Shown here in pieces: positions 1 through 13,631 of a stretch of DNA of 64,000 nt (position 1 is its first letter; each line of letters opens with the position of its first letter). Origin of the DNA: Apostichopus japonicus (Eukaryota; Echinodermata; Holothuroidea; Aspidochirotida; Stichopodidae); NCBI RefSeq assembly GCF_037975245.1, contig NC_092570.1:1743501-1807500 (forward strand), written 5' to 3'. The position numbers and the translations under genes were made by a program. The notes below the pieces were generated by a model. The model worked only from the letters and a program-made list of their open reading frames with translations. It did not search any database and was not told the origin of the DNA.

Positions 1-2299
1 TGGCAACAACAAACATTTTTTTACAATAAGAACTATCCACTGTTCTTTGAGTATATTTTTTTTTGAATTTATCACGCACTTGAAACCCATTCCACTTTGT
101 GTCTATCTTCTTCCTTCTTGCTTTTCAGGTGACCCGACCAAGTTGAAAAACTAGAACTTGAAATTTCGGTTTCATGTTGCTACCTGTGATCGTTGCCATG
201 GATTGTATAATAATATTGTTCAACCACATTCAAAATGAAGTGTAGGCAATCTTTGCGAATCAGAACACTTGACTTTTTTAAAAACTAGATTGGTAATATG
301 GGGTTACGGTCAATAATTACCCAAATAATTCTTATCATTGTCAAATAAATAATGACCCTTATGAGTTATATAGAAGCATGATTCCCTGTTGGAGGAGGAG
401 TGTAAATCCTGAACACTGAGTACTTTCAAATTAATCGCGATTGTAGGTATAGACTTATATACGTGACCATAAGGTAGATACGGAAACTGTTATATCTAGC
501 AAATACAGTTCGACAGTAACAATAGGGGGTAAATGGAAGGTAGATATCTCATAGGCCTATTTAGCAGAATGTTGTACAGATGTGTCGAAGAGCATAATCA
601 CCTTCAAAACAAAGGCACTATAAAACAATAAACGTTACTAAAATAGAAGAACAATATAGAATAGAAAATATGATGGCATTCAATTTATTTGTTATGATGA
701 AAATCCTTCCTATTCTTTATGCTAAATAATCAGATGATTTTAATCATCTGTGTTGTATTTGAATTTCCATAATGATTAGCTTGGTACTCGTTCGTCTGCG
801 TCTCTATTAGTCAAAGATTCCCCAACGTAGTATTCCGCATCGGGAAGCATTATCGTGTTACCCGGGATGTATGACAAAGGTTATCATGGAAAGCCCTTAG
901 GGCCAAAAAGAAAAAAAGTATTAACTGACGAAAAGAAATCAACCCAGTTCCTACGCAAAACTTTAGGGCGTTAACTCGATAATGGTTGGTAATCTGTACA
1001 CATAACGGCGTCAACTGGGCTTATCAAATGAGGCCTAACCACATTCCTCTCTTCTAAGTGACGTCACCTGACGTCACATCAAGCAGGCAGCACAGCAGTT
1101 CAATCTGCAGATCCTTGCCCTTCCAGACATCTGCCCTGCACTGTTGCTTTGTACTTAGGCCTATCATTTCAAGTCGTTTCTTTATCTTAACATATACCGC
1201 ATAGATTATGAGATATGAAAAGTACGGTAAATTTGAGGGAAATGTTGTTTTATGTCAACAAAAGAAATAAACAAACAACCACTTATTTTAATCACAACTG
1301 AATACAAAACCTACATCACTTGAAGACGTTCTATCCTTTTTTCTTTATTTTTCTTTATTTTTTTTACTTTTTTTTTCTTTTTGAAAAATAAAATCACTTC
1401 CAAAAACGGTAACACCTGGCCCCAGATTAGGTTACTAGCAGTTGCAACCTAAGCTGGATCTATCTTAACTGAGGCTCAGAAATGTAACTTTGTACACGAT
1501 TTTAACCGACCATATGCGTCACTACGAATCCCTTGTGTGATACAACCACGATCAACTTCCTCTAAGCGGAGCTATATTCAAAGCAAAAGTCATCTCAAAG
1601 TTGCTTCTTTTTTCCTCTTTCGCGCGCTCTCTCTTTCTCTTTGGTCTGTGAGATCTATGGTTCTTTCCATAGATATTATTTGTCAGTCTATTATACAAAC
1701 ATCAACAGATACGCAGTTGTAGAGGTAGCTAAGATAAGGTTCAAAACTTTCTCATTAAAGCTACATACTAACCTATTGCATATACATAGAGCAAAACAAT
1801 CAAACAAGGATAGGATGTTAGTCAGTCATATTTTAATGTTAGTCCCAACTAGATTAATTGCTTTGTCTCTTGTGTTGTTTTTCTTCTTTGTCTTCAGGCT
1901 CAAGGTGTGGGGTGTATGAGACGGAAGGGTTGATAAGGGGTGAGAAGTGGGATATGGGGGTTATCAAAACTTACGAAGAAGGTGTAAAAAAAGAGAATGG
2001 CTGGGTGGGTGTTGGGGGAAAATGCAGATAATATCATTCTAATTGGACCTAATATGTATTATTTCTTGCTTACTAATAACAGGAATAGCATATATATTGC
2101 TATATAATGGTGATATTATCCGATTGTTGGATCCCACACAGAAAGAAGCAGTAGTTAACATAATAGTAAGTCATACGGTATATAATGAAACAGTTGGACA
2201 TACGTTATTACACAGTGACTTCGGGCAGAGTTTTCTCTCTCTTCGTATGCTGTTGTCTAAGAAAAGGATTTTTTAGTGCAATGGTAATATTTCTATAAC
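1..2299. other. AT-rich non-coding DNA, no exon recognised
   Basis: Unique AT-rich sequence. Open frames on both strands are under 95 codons and show no recognisable domain, signal peptide or splice-flanked exon pattern. The only structures seen are a T-rich tract around 1336-1382 and the two TGACGTCA palindromes listed separately. Confidence 0.6.
1059..1076. promoter_or_regulatory. Tandem pair of CRE/ATF-type palindromes
   Basis: Two exact TGACGTCA octamers lie at 1059-1066 and 1069-1076, separated by two bases, so their centres are 10 bp apart, about one helical turn. TGACGTCA is the canonical binding site of CREB/ATF bZIP dimers (established knowledge). No TATA element or gene start is evident within 100 bp, so a regulatory role is inference. 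They belong to a window-wide excess of this octamer. Confidence 0.4.
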
Positions 2300-2324
2300 T
2301 ATTCCGGTGTTCATGATATCCCCC

Positions 2325-2376
2325 TTTAAAATATGATAAGTCCCTGGAATATTACTTTAAATTGATGATGACGTCA
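2325..2376 (+). repeat. Dispersed CRE-linked repeat, family A, copy 1
   Basis: This stretch aligns by eye with 51405-51472 on the same strand and with 58737-58800 on the opposite strand. Shared blocks in order are an A/T-rich start (AAAATATGAT), a GGAAT block, a TTTAA block and a terminal GATGACGTCAG. About 180 bp downstream lies TATATAAACATGTC (2550-2563), which also recurs after the 51-kb copy. No target duplication or terminal inverted repeat was found. It could be a fragment of a longer SINE or MITE; the true edges are unknown. Confidence 0.5.
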
Positions 2377-2549
2377 GCCCCTCAGTTGAGGCCGTAAATG
2401 CCAATGCTAAATAATTTGTGCGTGTGTGTAAATTCTAATAACTCAACCAAAATACATGTTCTTTAAATTTCATATCAATAGCAGAGCCCCCCTCCCCTTT
2501 GGATGGATGCAACACCGTTTGTCCTAACCCATAACATGTTATTTGAGGT

Positions 2550-2563
2550 TATATAAACATGTC
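2550..2563 (+). promoter_or_regulatory. TATATAAACATGTC, TATA-like block
   Basis: A TATA-box-like octamer (TATATAAA) followed by CATGTC. The same 14-mer occurs at 28062-28075, and with one change at 51781-51794. At all three sites a TGACGTCA lies upstream (distances about 180, 34 and 316 bp). It is probably part of a dispersed repeat; promoter activity is only inference. Confidence 0.3.
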
Positions 2564-3022
2564 TTATGTTTTGCCATTATGTGTCGCATCTGAGGAAATG
2601 ACCTAATGGCCTGTGTAGTAATCTTAATAGTCCAACCACTTTAATTAACGAAACTCAGCTGTTTAAATGGTCATTTCTCAAAGAACATTAAAAGTGGTAC
2701 AAAAACACATCCTTGACAGATAGCAGCAGTGGGTGTTAACGATCTACAGCCTAACTTTCTTAAGACATCATTTAAGCTATTATACAGTACATAGCCTAAG
2801 TCACTATATGCTGTACACGCTAAGAACGAAGGATCAGAGAGAACCATTATGTGTTGGGTGCTCTCTAGCCCATGGACCGTAAGGACTTGCCGATACCTGA
2901 TACATGCGAGATTGTGGAACCCGTTTTGGTGCTACACAGTGAAATTGCTATTTCATCGTATTACTTGGTTTTATCTTCTTGCTGTTGTTCTGTTTTCTTA
3001 CTGTTATATACATCTAGTTGTG

Positions 3023-3173
3023 CACTTGTTTTGTATTCTGACCGAGGACTTGAACAAAAGAATTCCAGCTCCTCGGATGCGATTTCTAAAGAATCACCAT
3101 GTCCTCGAAAGAATTCTATTGTTATGGGGTATTGTTAAGGTTAGGGTACGTGGATTTGAACAATGGAATGTAA
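3023..3173 (+). repeat. Dispersed repeat, family B, copy 1
   Basis: About 150 bp that aligns over its whole length with 30380-30530 on the same strand. Shared landmarks in order: CACTTGTTTTGTATTCTGAC, GAGGAC, GAACAAA, AAGAATCACCA, GTCCTC, AATTCTATTGTTA, GGTATTGTTAAGG, GTACGT and a final AACAATG. Identity looks near 80%. No A-box/B-box, terminal inverted repeat or tail is obvious, so its class is unknown. The short open frames that cross it are not conserved between the two copies and are taken as chance. Confidence 0.6.
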
Positions 3174-3179
3174 AACACA

Positions 3180-4500
3180 CCTGTGTGTTATTGTGGGTGT
3201 GTGTGTTTTGAACGGTAAGACGCTTTAACTGGAACTCAAGTATGCTACAAGTATCGACCGTACGTGATATAAAATATAATGAAGGATCAGCGGACACAAG
3301 TGTACACTTCTGTGGTTACATGTTACATCAGCTATGTGTAATCATTTCGGTTAGCAGGTTAAACGGTGTCGATCTCTCGATCAATCGAATGAATCAATAC
3401 TAATCGTGTAATACTAGAGACAGGCCATCCTCATAGCTATGCATGAGTTTCAACAGTTTTGTTCTATGATGAATAAAAGTCATCCTTGGCACGGATCCAA
3501 GAATATTACTGACGGCTGTATACTATAGTAGATGCAGAATTGTGATGTTGTTTGTAGATAATTAATCGTTTCATTAAATCAAGCTCAGGATACAATGATT
3601 TAAATAAATAAATAATATTCCGCTGGATGTAGCTTCTTGCTTATAGCAAACAGCTGGAATTGGTTTTCTGCATCTTTAGGTCACATCCACATCTTTGTAG
3701 CATTTCGTATCGCCAAAGTATAACTGATCATTCGATTTTTTTTTATATCGCTTGATTTAATTTTTGGTGATATTGATTAAATGCATCTGGCAACAGTAGA
3801 ATGCGTAATGATATCATCAAGGCAGTTCAGCTGATTTTTATTTCTTTAATCATTTATCCAAAAAGCGAGATGATAGTTTCTACAAAGAAAAAATTTATTC
3901 TAAATACAGAGAACAAATGACAATTATATAATGTAGATATTTCAAATGTGTCACGATCATGATATTATTTGTAAAGTAAAATTACGTAAATGTGTTTAAA
4001 AAAAACCCTTGATATCATGGGGCAAAAAGACAAAGAATGGGGGGGGGGGGGGACATATTCACACTACGATCTACGAATCGGCATAAGGTGTTAGTAAAGA
4101 TCGAGAAGAAATTTGAGAAGTTTTGGACTTTGTAAAGGCGAGAGGAATTAATTTTGCATGATGAAGTTACATTCATTTAAGTTTATTCCTTTTCTCGACG
4201 GAGGCTTTAAACCTTAGTTTGCAAATTAATGTCAAACTAAAATGTCACGGTCTGACTTTTGTGGGATCACTTTCGTGATAAAAAAAAAACAATTCAAAGT
4301 AAACCTCTATCGAAATAAAAGACAATTTGCGAATTAGTCCTCTATCGAAATGAAAGATAAATGAGTGGGGATCGTGTTTACTTGTGAATGTCAGTTTTGT
4401 TTTCAAGAAATGTTGTCTTTAAGCCAAGTTTAAGCAACTCAATTCTTTTGCCGGAATATTAATACCCTGCCAAAACCCGACTCTTTTAGATTGATACACG
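3180..4500. other. Non-coding stretch with a G14 run
   Basis: AT-rich unique DNA. It contains an uninterrupted run of 14 G at 4039-4052 and a short direct repeat of CTCTATCGAAAT near 4305 and 4340. No gene or RNA signature was seen. Confidence 0.5.
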
Positions 4501-4502
4501 GA

Positions 4503-4700
4503 TGGATGGATTGATTGATTGATTACGAATGGATGATAAATAGTTTATTTGATTGGTTGCCTGATTAATTGATTCATTAATTGATCGACTGTTTGACTGG
4601 ATCGATTGACCAGTGGATAAACATATTGATTGACTGATTGAATAATCAACTGACTGTTTGATAGGTGATTGACTGATTGATCCATGTATTCAGTGTTAAT
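4503..4700 (+). repeat. Degenerate (GATT)n tetranucleotide tract
   Basis: Perfect GATTGATTGATT at the start decays into about 190 bp of interrupted GATT, GACT and GATC words. This is the pattern of an old tetranucleotide microsatellite accumulating point changes. It has no coding content. Confidence 0.7.
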
Positions 4701-7327
4701 TGTTTATTCTACACAACACTTGTACTAGGCTATAAGTACAATTAATTTGTTAAACTACCAGCTGGTAGAATCACTTTGGTGTGGTATAGATATGTGCTAT
4801 AAATTTCGTTCGGAACAATATAATAGATTACAAGATTGAAAAACAAAACAAATAAAGAATACAAACATAAAAGCAAATACACACGAATACAAAAAAGGTC
4901 ATTATGTTGGTCAATACACATAGATTACATATATAAGCTAACGCAATGTTTGTCGCTAAACAAATAAGGCCTAAGTTTTCGATTAATAGCTATAAACGTC
5001 GTCTAATTTTTCCCCTTCTATTTTAATTTGTTAACCAGCATGAATTATGATCAGCACACAGTCACTGCAATATTGACACTCATAGTCACGACCAATCGCC
5101 AGACTGTATTACTTTTAAGACCTATTAGTCAAGTGGTGCTATAAAGGGTTTAGCCTTGCGTATCTGTGTTAAGACTCGCCAGAGGTTCTGTTTTTAAGAA
5201 GCCGTAAGAAGAAAAAAACATTCTACAATATTTAACTTTGCTCATATTATTCATGTGTTACTATATTTAATAATAAATATTTTGAATGTAAAAGTTCATG
5301 GAGTGGATGGGACATATGCCGTTGACCTCCCAGTAACCTGCTTTAAAAAATATAAATAAATAAATAATGATTAAGAAATTGGCCATGTATATGGCAAAAT
5401 GTTCATTTTTCTTTATTGATAGTATACGGGTATTGGTTTTGAAGAATTTTTCATAAAAAAAAGGTGCTTAATGATGATTAAAAACAGACGCGAATGAAAA
5501 TGGATGTAAGGGTTTTTTCTCCTGCCACAGCCAGCCTCACACCCCTATAGGTGACATTGCTGTTCATTAACAGTTTAGTAAGGGAAAACACTTCATAAAA
5601 GTATATCCAAAATGGAATGTTGTACACGACTCACTGTACCCCCTCCCCCCTCTCCCAGTTGCAAGTAAACTCGGGTGCGAGAGGGATGGTCTTCTGTAAG
5701 TTTAAGGACATAGAAAACAAATTGAGGTAATAAGAACATTTTCGATACCCATAGAACCGCATGGGCACCACTCTCCCGCACCCCCCCCCCTCACCCCCAA
5801 TCAGGTATTGACACAATGTACTGACTGGTGGTTACCGTTCAGCTAAATATAGTTAGGATTCTGTGCATGTCATGCACACATTCACTTTAATAATGAACTT
5901 TTACAAAGTGCTGTTCGCGCCACCTGCTTCGAAGAACGCAAGGCGGGAGGTGGGGGTGGGGGAGGGGGTAATCAATAAAACGGTCACTTGGTGCGGTATA
6001 GTAGATGTTACAAGTGGTTCAATTTGTTGATCGAATATATTAGATATCTTGAGCCTATATGTTATACAGCCTTAACGTATATTGTACTGTATGCGGCTGT
6101 TAGGGCTGTATACTATCTCTGCTTCATTCGGGTAAAAGTGCACGGCCAATATAGATGGACGGGGGGGGGGGAGGAGTTAATCTTTGCGGAGTTAAATATG
6201 GAAACATTTTTAATGTAACTTTTCAGAACCTCAAGTATATAAAAATGTACGAGAAATATTCTGCCTCTACACGTTATAATCACATGCTGATATCCTTTTG
6301 TATGGCTTGCAAATATATGAATTATTCAAATATTGGGTATTTTGTGTGTGGGTGTGTGTGCATTTGTTAACAACAGATCACCATGACACTTGGGCTAAAA
6401 ACAATCGTTTCCTTTCTTCTACTACTGATAATATAGCAATCATTTACCTACTGAGCGGGAAAGAAATATTTCTACAAAACTATGCATTTTGATGTAATTT
6501 TAAACACAGAGATTCTGTCATCTATACCTTAAATGCAAAAGGTGATTAGGAATGATTAACATATCAAGGAATTAATGCTTTATCCTTATTCTCATTCCTC
6601 TTAATGTCGAATCTTGAATATTAGGTATGTTTTGACCTTCAGTAACCTTGTCTTAACTGCGTCAGTCCTCTAATTTCCTTCGTATCAATTTTTTCTTTTA
6701 GAAAAAAGGAGGGGAATCATATACCTTCGTCCGTGTGACCGACAACTTAAAACAAAGAAGACAGATATTTCATTAATAAATCAAATTGATCAAGTTGTTT
6801 CCTATTTCACGTGTAAACGTCGTATGCAATGACGAGTCGTAGAAAAGCGCTGATAATACCCTTGGCATGTAAAACGAATATTATTTGAAACATGTCAGGA
6901 ATATTGAATATGACATCTCAACGAAATGAAACTTACTGAAGCACACGGAGGCCAAAAGTGACCATTACGATAAGTAAAACATATTTTGACCGGTCAAGTT
7001 AAAGAAAGGGTAATTTGATTTCCTTTCTGGTGATGGGAATGAGACAAATTAGATCGTGAGACGCTAAGAGAAAAAGGAGACAGTAAAACAAAAAATGAGG
7101 AGGGGAGGGGGAAAAAGGGGGACAAGCGAAGAAATTGCATAAGATATGCAGGAAGTGAAATGATTTCGACTAACATTCCCAAAGGAATAAGATGGACATT
7201 TGTATAATTGCTTAATCTGATGAGGGACCGTTTGTGAATACATTCAGACACAAATCTTATACCCTTTTGATTTCGCTAGAAAGAGAACAGTCTGTTATGG
7301 CTTAATTACTAACCAGTTAGATAAAGT
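4701..7327. other. Non-coding stretch with G-rich tracts
   Basis: Open frames are under 90 codons and unrecognised. Features seen: a C10 run at 5781-5790, a G-rich tract at 5944-5969 that fits a four-run G-quadruplex pattern, a G11 run at 6161-6171, and a G-rich tract near 7095-7122. Nothing else stands out. Confidence 0.5.
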
Positions 7328-7408
7328 TTCTATATATATTTCTATATATATTTCTATATATATTTCTATATATATTTCTATATATATATATATTTATATA
7401 TATATACC
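7328..7408 (+). repeat. 12-bp tandem repeat TTCTATATATAT passing into (TA)n
   Basis: Five head-to-tail units of TTCTATATATAT start at 7328 with an exact 12-bp period and run into plain TA dinucleotides up to about 7408. It is a compound micro/minisatellite, probably formed by replication slippage of an interrupted TA tract. Confidence 0.85.
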
Positions 7409-10400
7409 TGCCTCCATTACCCCAACCCTCACCCACCCCTATACCCTCTTTCCATAGCGTTATATGATACTTGTTATGGCATACGAGTCACATACGAGTC
7501 ATAGCATAGTGCACTGCATATTTCAAGCAGAAGATTCGATATATATATATGCATACCGCCATCTCATAATCTTCCATTTTAGCTCCCGTTCTTCTCCCAC
7601 CCCTCCCCATCCCCTCAACCGTCCGTCACCATATGATGAGTCATATAACGACAACCTCTCAATATAGACACACATATATATAGTTATATATGTCATTACT
7701 GATGAAGTAATTAATTTCGTTGAAGGAACAAGATCAGATTTTGTTTCTTCAATGTGTCAGTTTTTTTGAAACCATAGAGACTGTTTATCCAACCGTTGCC
7801 ATAACCGTGGAGTTTATGCATAGAAACGCATTCCGAAAATAAAACTGAACACTAGCCAAACACTCAAGTATAGATTTAGTTAACAAAAGAAACGTGCACT
7901 TTTAAAGACATTATTTGATGGATTGGAGGCATTTTAAAGCGACAATAATCCCAGCGTCTTATTAATTTACCTAACCCACGTGAGTAAACAGTTACACCCA
8001 AGTCGTCACTTTGTCCACACTAAAGTACGGAAGCGGTGATATGATAAGCCCAAACTTAAACACAGACATAGAAAACTGACCTATTCATATAATATCTAAC
8101 TTACAAATCTGTTTTATTTTTCACGGAGCGTAAACTCATAAGTACCATGTCAGTCCCCCCCCCCCTTCTCCACCCCAGCCAAGAATAGTTTTCAGAAAGT
8201 ATAGATCGAGGCTACATGTTAAGCTCCCATTGTAAATTGTGATAATCATATGAAACCCTCACCTTGCGGTTCAGAACTTCTAATAGAATAATAGCGTAGT
8301 GGCCCAACAAAAATATGCCATCAGTACGACTATTTGGGCTTTATCTGACAGCATCATCTTATAGTGCTATTATCAAAAGTTAAAAAGAAAAACGTAGGCA
8401 ACACCCCAAAGTATAGCTACGAATTTCCCATTCAATGGGCTCACCTTGTGGATACAAACACCTCGGAAGACTCCTTTAAAAATATACAAATCTGAACTTG
8501 ATATATACATACACGTGGACGTCGTAAACTAGCTATATGTAGTATATAATAAAGTAATTATGTTTATATATAAGATGTTATTTTACAACCGTATAACATT
8601 CTGAAGTATAGCTATATATTGACCGCTCACATAATAGATACAGACAACACGAAACGCTCCTTTAAATCTTTTTCAAAATTGAAATGGATATAAAGACGTC
8701 TAAAACAGTCGGTTTATCTAAACAAAGAGAAACTAACAGTGTACCGCGTAATGTTATTGATAAACAGTGCAAATGGATAAAAATCCTTCCAATCATGCCA
8801 CAGACTTCCCTGGAGTGGGTGTCGTAAAGAAGAAATAAGGAGGAAACGACTGTTCCCTGGAAACTAACGGCTGCAATGTATTAGAACGAGACTACGGTTA
8901 TGACATTTATTCTTTGTGTTAATGAATTATTTGATAAACATGGAAATTATTATAATTTTGTTGATAGCTCAAGTCTGACCGAGTTAGACAAACCTTGTAA
9001 TATAGTTAGAGCGATATTTACGATTGAAGGGATAAGCTATAGTATCATGTACTACTGGAATTATCATCCAAAATAAGTCATAACGAAACAATCGTCTTAA
9101 TGAATCAATTGTGATTTAACCGATATGGAGGCAAACCGAGACAAATGCAAGGTAACAGTAATATATGGATGATATGGCGTCTTTAAAGTAGCATATCATG
9201 ATATCACACGATTTAATATCATAGAAAAGAAAATCTGTCTTTGAGTGACCACTTAAACTAAAAGGTTACGGTAAGTTATAACCTTTATCTCCATCCATTC
9301 ATTCTTGACAAGTGAAACGGCGAGCAGCCAATGGCGTCGACAGATATTTGCGCAGGTCTGACGAGAGGGGGGGGGGGTGGAGTCGGCAAAGAGGGCTAAG
9401 GCCTTGGGGCCATGAGTGAATTAGGGGGCCGGTTTGTATATTCATTTCCATACATTATACTTCGAAACAACGAAAGCTCTTCAAACAGGGGTTCTGGACA
9501 TAATAGTCCCCGGCCCCGATAAAAGTTGTACGTACTGAAGTGTAAGGCAGAGGGAGGGGGGGGGGCGTGGAGGGTAGAATGGGAGAAATGGCGGTATAAT
9601 TTATATTTTACACCACATATCGATCAGATTACAAATTTGCCATGCCTTATAGAAGGTCTGATGCAGGATTCACCGTTGTTTTCCTAAATTCCAGTAGCAT
9701 GGCATTATACGTAAGAAACAGCATTGGTGCCTTCCATTTGAGATTAGAATCCTTTTTGTTGTTGTACACAAACAGCGAAGAAATCAAATACCTGGATACC
9801 TGTAAATTGCAAGTTTATGTTTCATTCTGGCTGTAACGGAACTTGAAGTAACGGTATGTTCCTGCTGTTTAGTCAAACTCGGTTTGAGTCGATTCCTTGG
9901 GTAATGTAAGGCATCCGCCTACGTTGGAATACTTAATTCAGATAATTTGACAATCCCTGTCATGGTTTGAATCCTTCATGGTCAGGACCTCTCCTGAGCG
10001 ACTTTATATTAAAAATTATCATATACGAGATGAACAAAAACGAATTTGCTGAATCATATGAAATGCGGAAGTCAATGTACCACCCCCCCCCCCCTCCCCA
10101 AAGGGGTATTTATAAATGTTACAAAACCAGAATAGATATAGCGAATGACTTTTCGCTACAGATCATTTTCTTATCATGAATTTTTCATGATCTTTCCTTA
10201 AGGGCATTCCGTATATGTGCAGGTGAAGTGGCGTATACTCGTAATAGGGATCCCTCATTACAATTATTTAAGACATTTTAGGATTAACTTTGGGGCCTAA
10301 GGTGCACTACGCTTAATTAGACTTCAACAATCATCCGCTTTCTATAGCTTATGATGAAGACACAATTCCTTATTGAATATTGATTCAACATTTCAAAGAT

Positions 10401-11294
10401 ATTTTCCCCCAAAGTTTGTTCATTAAACTTATGCATATTCTTTTGCATTGCCACGTGTATGAGAGAGACTGCGACCTTTGATATTTAACTACACATACAG
10501 TGAGTATATATGCTTTGTTTCGATTCTAATGAACAAATATATGACGCTGTATTTCTGAATAATTAGCATGTAAAAGATCGGGTGTGATATAATTAATTTT
10601 ACGTTACTTGTTTAGGCTATTGACGAGTTAACAATATGTCTTAATTAACAGAGTTTGTGGTCGAGCCGAGGGAAGGACCTCTAAAGTACCATTATTCACT
10701 AATAAGGATGGCCCCTTTGGTAAACAAAACTTACCCTTTGCCATTTTCGTATTAAAGTTTGCCCTGAAATATATTTTACGAGATAGAAAATCGTTCGTGA
10801 CTTTCGCATTGTTCATATTACTTCTCACACGAGCTTGTTGCAAGACTAATATTTGTCAGTAGTCAAAGTGACAATATTTCATACAAGATTTAAATCCTCT
10901 AATTGATTCGTGTGTCAAATTTCTCAATATTCTGTCAATCTTGTCTGATATTGTTTGCGTCCGGAAGTTATCACAATTTTTAAGCTGTGAGGTTGCCATG
11001 TGAATATTTTCTAAATGTGTTGTTTCAAACTGAATGACATCATTATGACGGACACGCGCATCTCATTCGCGAATCAAGTTCGACGATAGGCTCGTTAAAG
11101 GTACACTGTACTATCTTGAGTGCTTTCGTCTTTGTTTCGCCCTTTCTTTTCAAACATTTGTTTCGTTAGCATCTTCCGTTACTCCCAAAACACGTCAAGT
11201 TTGATATGTTGTGTCATTGAGGTATCGCAATGACGGAAACTGTTAATTCGGCATGCGCCGTTCGTATAACTTCGGTAGTTGACACTAGCAGAAT
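7409..11294. other. Unique AT-rich DNA, no gene recognised
   Basis: Short open frames only (for example 64 codons at 9642 and 70 codons at 9967), none with a known motif. Homopolymers: C11 at 8155-8165, G11 at 9367-9377, G10 at 9556-9565 and C12 at 10083-10094. The segment from about 9328 begins with words resembling a hAT-type end, but no matching end was found. Confidence 0.5.
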
Positions 11295-11415
11295 ATTTCC
11301 GTGTTAACTATGTCGGAGTAACCGCGCGTTCAAACCAACAGGTGTTAAACAATGGTGATTTCCGTGTTAACTATGTGGGAGTTACCGCGCTTTAAACAGA
11401 AAGGTGTAATTATTA
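11295..11415 (+). repeat. 63-bp tandem duplication in a CpG-richer patch
   Basis: Two units start at 11295 and 11358. Both begin ATTTCCGTGTTAACTATG, continue with GGAGT-ACCGCGC, and end with AGGTGT and AAACA. The second unit is the more diverged at its end. The surrounding 11.04-11.45 kb is richer in CpG than the rest of the window. It may be a fragment of an unclassified repeat, or a small regulatory patch. Confidence 0.6.
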
Positions 11416-13573
11416 AACAGTTAACGTGTTTCAGAGCAGTGCTGTAAACAATACATAACATCGTTGTTGTTCTTTATAAACTACAGACATCTTAACCGTG
11501 ACATACAAACAATGAGTGTTAAACTAGTGTTATTACACAACAACATGTCCACATATTGTTAACTTCAAATTCACCACTTTTTGATTTTATCCTGTATCGT
11601 CCATAGACCTATAAATCATGTTTCACAATTTAATATCAACAAATGGAAGATAAATATCACAGAAGTTGAGCTACTGAGCTTTGCTGTTAAAACACAGCCT
11701 TTCTAGATAGAGAAATTTATGATAATAAACATTATTCCACATTCTCTGAAAACAAACATTATTCACACAAAATACCTTACCTGTAAATATCTCTCGAATA
11801 TCTTACACGAAGACAACACGTTGCCTTAAAGCACAGTAAATAGGTGAAAAGGGCATAATAATGTTTTGTCGTGACATATTCATACAGTGCTTAATACAAC
11901 ATAAAGGAAAGCATAAGTGAACGTAATCGATACGTTACAATAATAAATGAACCCATTATGGTAATTTAATTTTCTGTTGAAAATAACGAAAATTATGTGT
12001 CAGCTACGCATGCGTCAAATTCTTAGAACTACAAAGCAGTCAAATTTACGCTCAATATATTAGAAATATTCAACAGAGAGTAAATATTTTGAAATACTGC
12101 ACGTTATGCCTTTTTAACTCAGAGGGTTATGGGAATGTAATGTTTTAAAGTCACGTTTGTTGCAGTCATGTACCGGCACCCGTAGCTTGAATTTGAGGCC
12201 TTGTTATAACCAATTTAGATTTCGAACTTGCAAAGTTAATATTAAAAAAAAAGAGAAGAAAGTCAACACTGATTGCTTGACAAAACCATGAAATGAATTC
12301 AGGCACGTTATACGTGGGTATGAATGGCTAAACCGCAAGAGAAGTTTGTGCTGGTATATGAGGAATGCAATACGTGGTGACAATGAGAAACAAAGTACAG
12401 GCATATGAAGAGAAATAGAGAGATTGATGTTACGATGACTAGCGGGCTTGTGAGAAAAACTCCACCCAACTCCACCCAGGGATAACCCAGTCCTATAGGT
12501 GGGAGGGGTGGTCTATAATGGTTTGGTTGTTTCCCGTGGAGGGTATTGTCAGGGGTGGACCCCCGACCCCTCTACCTAGTTAGCATATTAGTCACCCCCC
12601 CCCCCGTATTCTCCTGTCTATTGTCAAATTCAGTGCTTTGCCGATTTTACTTCCAATCTGTATGAAACTTGTCTTTATTCCCTTCAACTGTTTATCCAAC
12701 CATATCTAGCAAATCTGTATTCAGCATATCACTGCTATATTCCAACCTGTAGAAGCTATATCCAGCTCGAGCACTATCCATCCCGTCCCAAACCCACCCC
12801 CCCCCCTCTCCCATTCACCACGAGCTAACAATGTATACTTGCTAAAATAATACTTAATCAGACAGCCATGTTTTTTTCAGTGTTACATATCTCACCTCTC
12901 CAATACCGTCACATATTTATACAATATAGCGTACAAGATACACGTTACAATATATAACAATATAATCAATTGTTATAGCTTAAACGTCAACTGATAATAT
13001 TTTGGAACTTGAAATGTATCCAGGGTTCTAAATTATGATTAGATCATAGCTAACGATATAGAGAGTGGTTATCAATTTACTTTGCAAATTTACACTCACA
13101 TTTCTAGGGAAAAAAAGGTTCATCTATCTACAAAACTGTTTAAAGCTGGAAAATTGGCAAATAATAGTGACAAAAGCGAATGATCAGTGAGCAAAATAAA
13201 TAGGGGGGGGGGGAGTATTCCCGAAAAAGGGACGGATTTCCCGTAAGATTACTCGTAAATGTAGTATGTGAAATTGAGGAGTGTAGGGCTCCGAGAGAAA
13301 TCCATAATTGTTAGCCACTTATCTTATACCTAGTCCAACATAGAGACAAATTCATGATTGGTTAGATGGAACCTTTCCCGTGGCAGAAGTTTAGCCATAG
13401 TAAACCATATAACGACGGTTACGGTACTTAGTGAGAAAATGGCACACAATGACAGCCTAAACATCACGAAAAGCTTAGCGCTTTTTTTCAAATAAATTGA
13501 TGTATACAGTCGAGTTTTGTTGTGGTACGAATTAATGTTACGCATACAATAATATGTGCATGAAATACTCTTT
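11416..13573. other. Non-coding stretch, nothing recognised
   Basis: AT-rich DNA with two C-rich patches (12595-12605 is C11; another near 12795) and a G11 run at 13203-13213. No coding, RNA or mobile-element signature seen. Confidence 0.5.

Positions 13574-13630
<57 letters not shown>
13574..13630 (+). repeat. (AAT)n microsatellite
   Basis: About 18 uninterrupted ATA/AAT trinucleotides. A perfect trinucleotide array of this length is expected to be polymorphic. Confidence 0.95.

Positions 13631-13631
<1 letters not shown>

Noticed and set aside
2849-3211. 120-codon frame overlapping family B copy 1
   Set aside because: The frame is not preserved in the second repeat copy at 30380-30530.
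9328-9580. A second hAT-type MITE beginning at CAATGGCGTCGACAG
   Set aside because: Only one end resembles a hAT terminus; no matching inverted end or 8-bp duplication was found. Similar lone words at 49034 and 58145 were rejected for the same reason.
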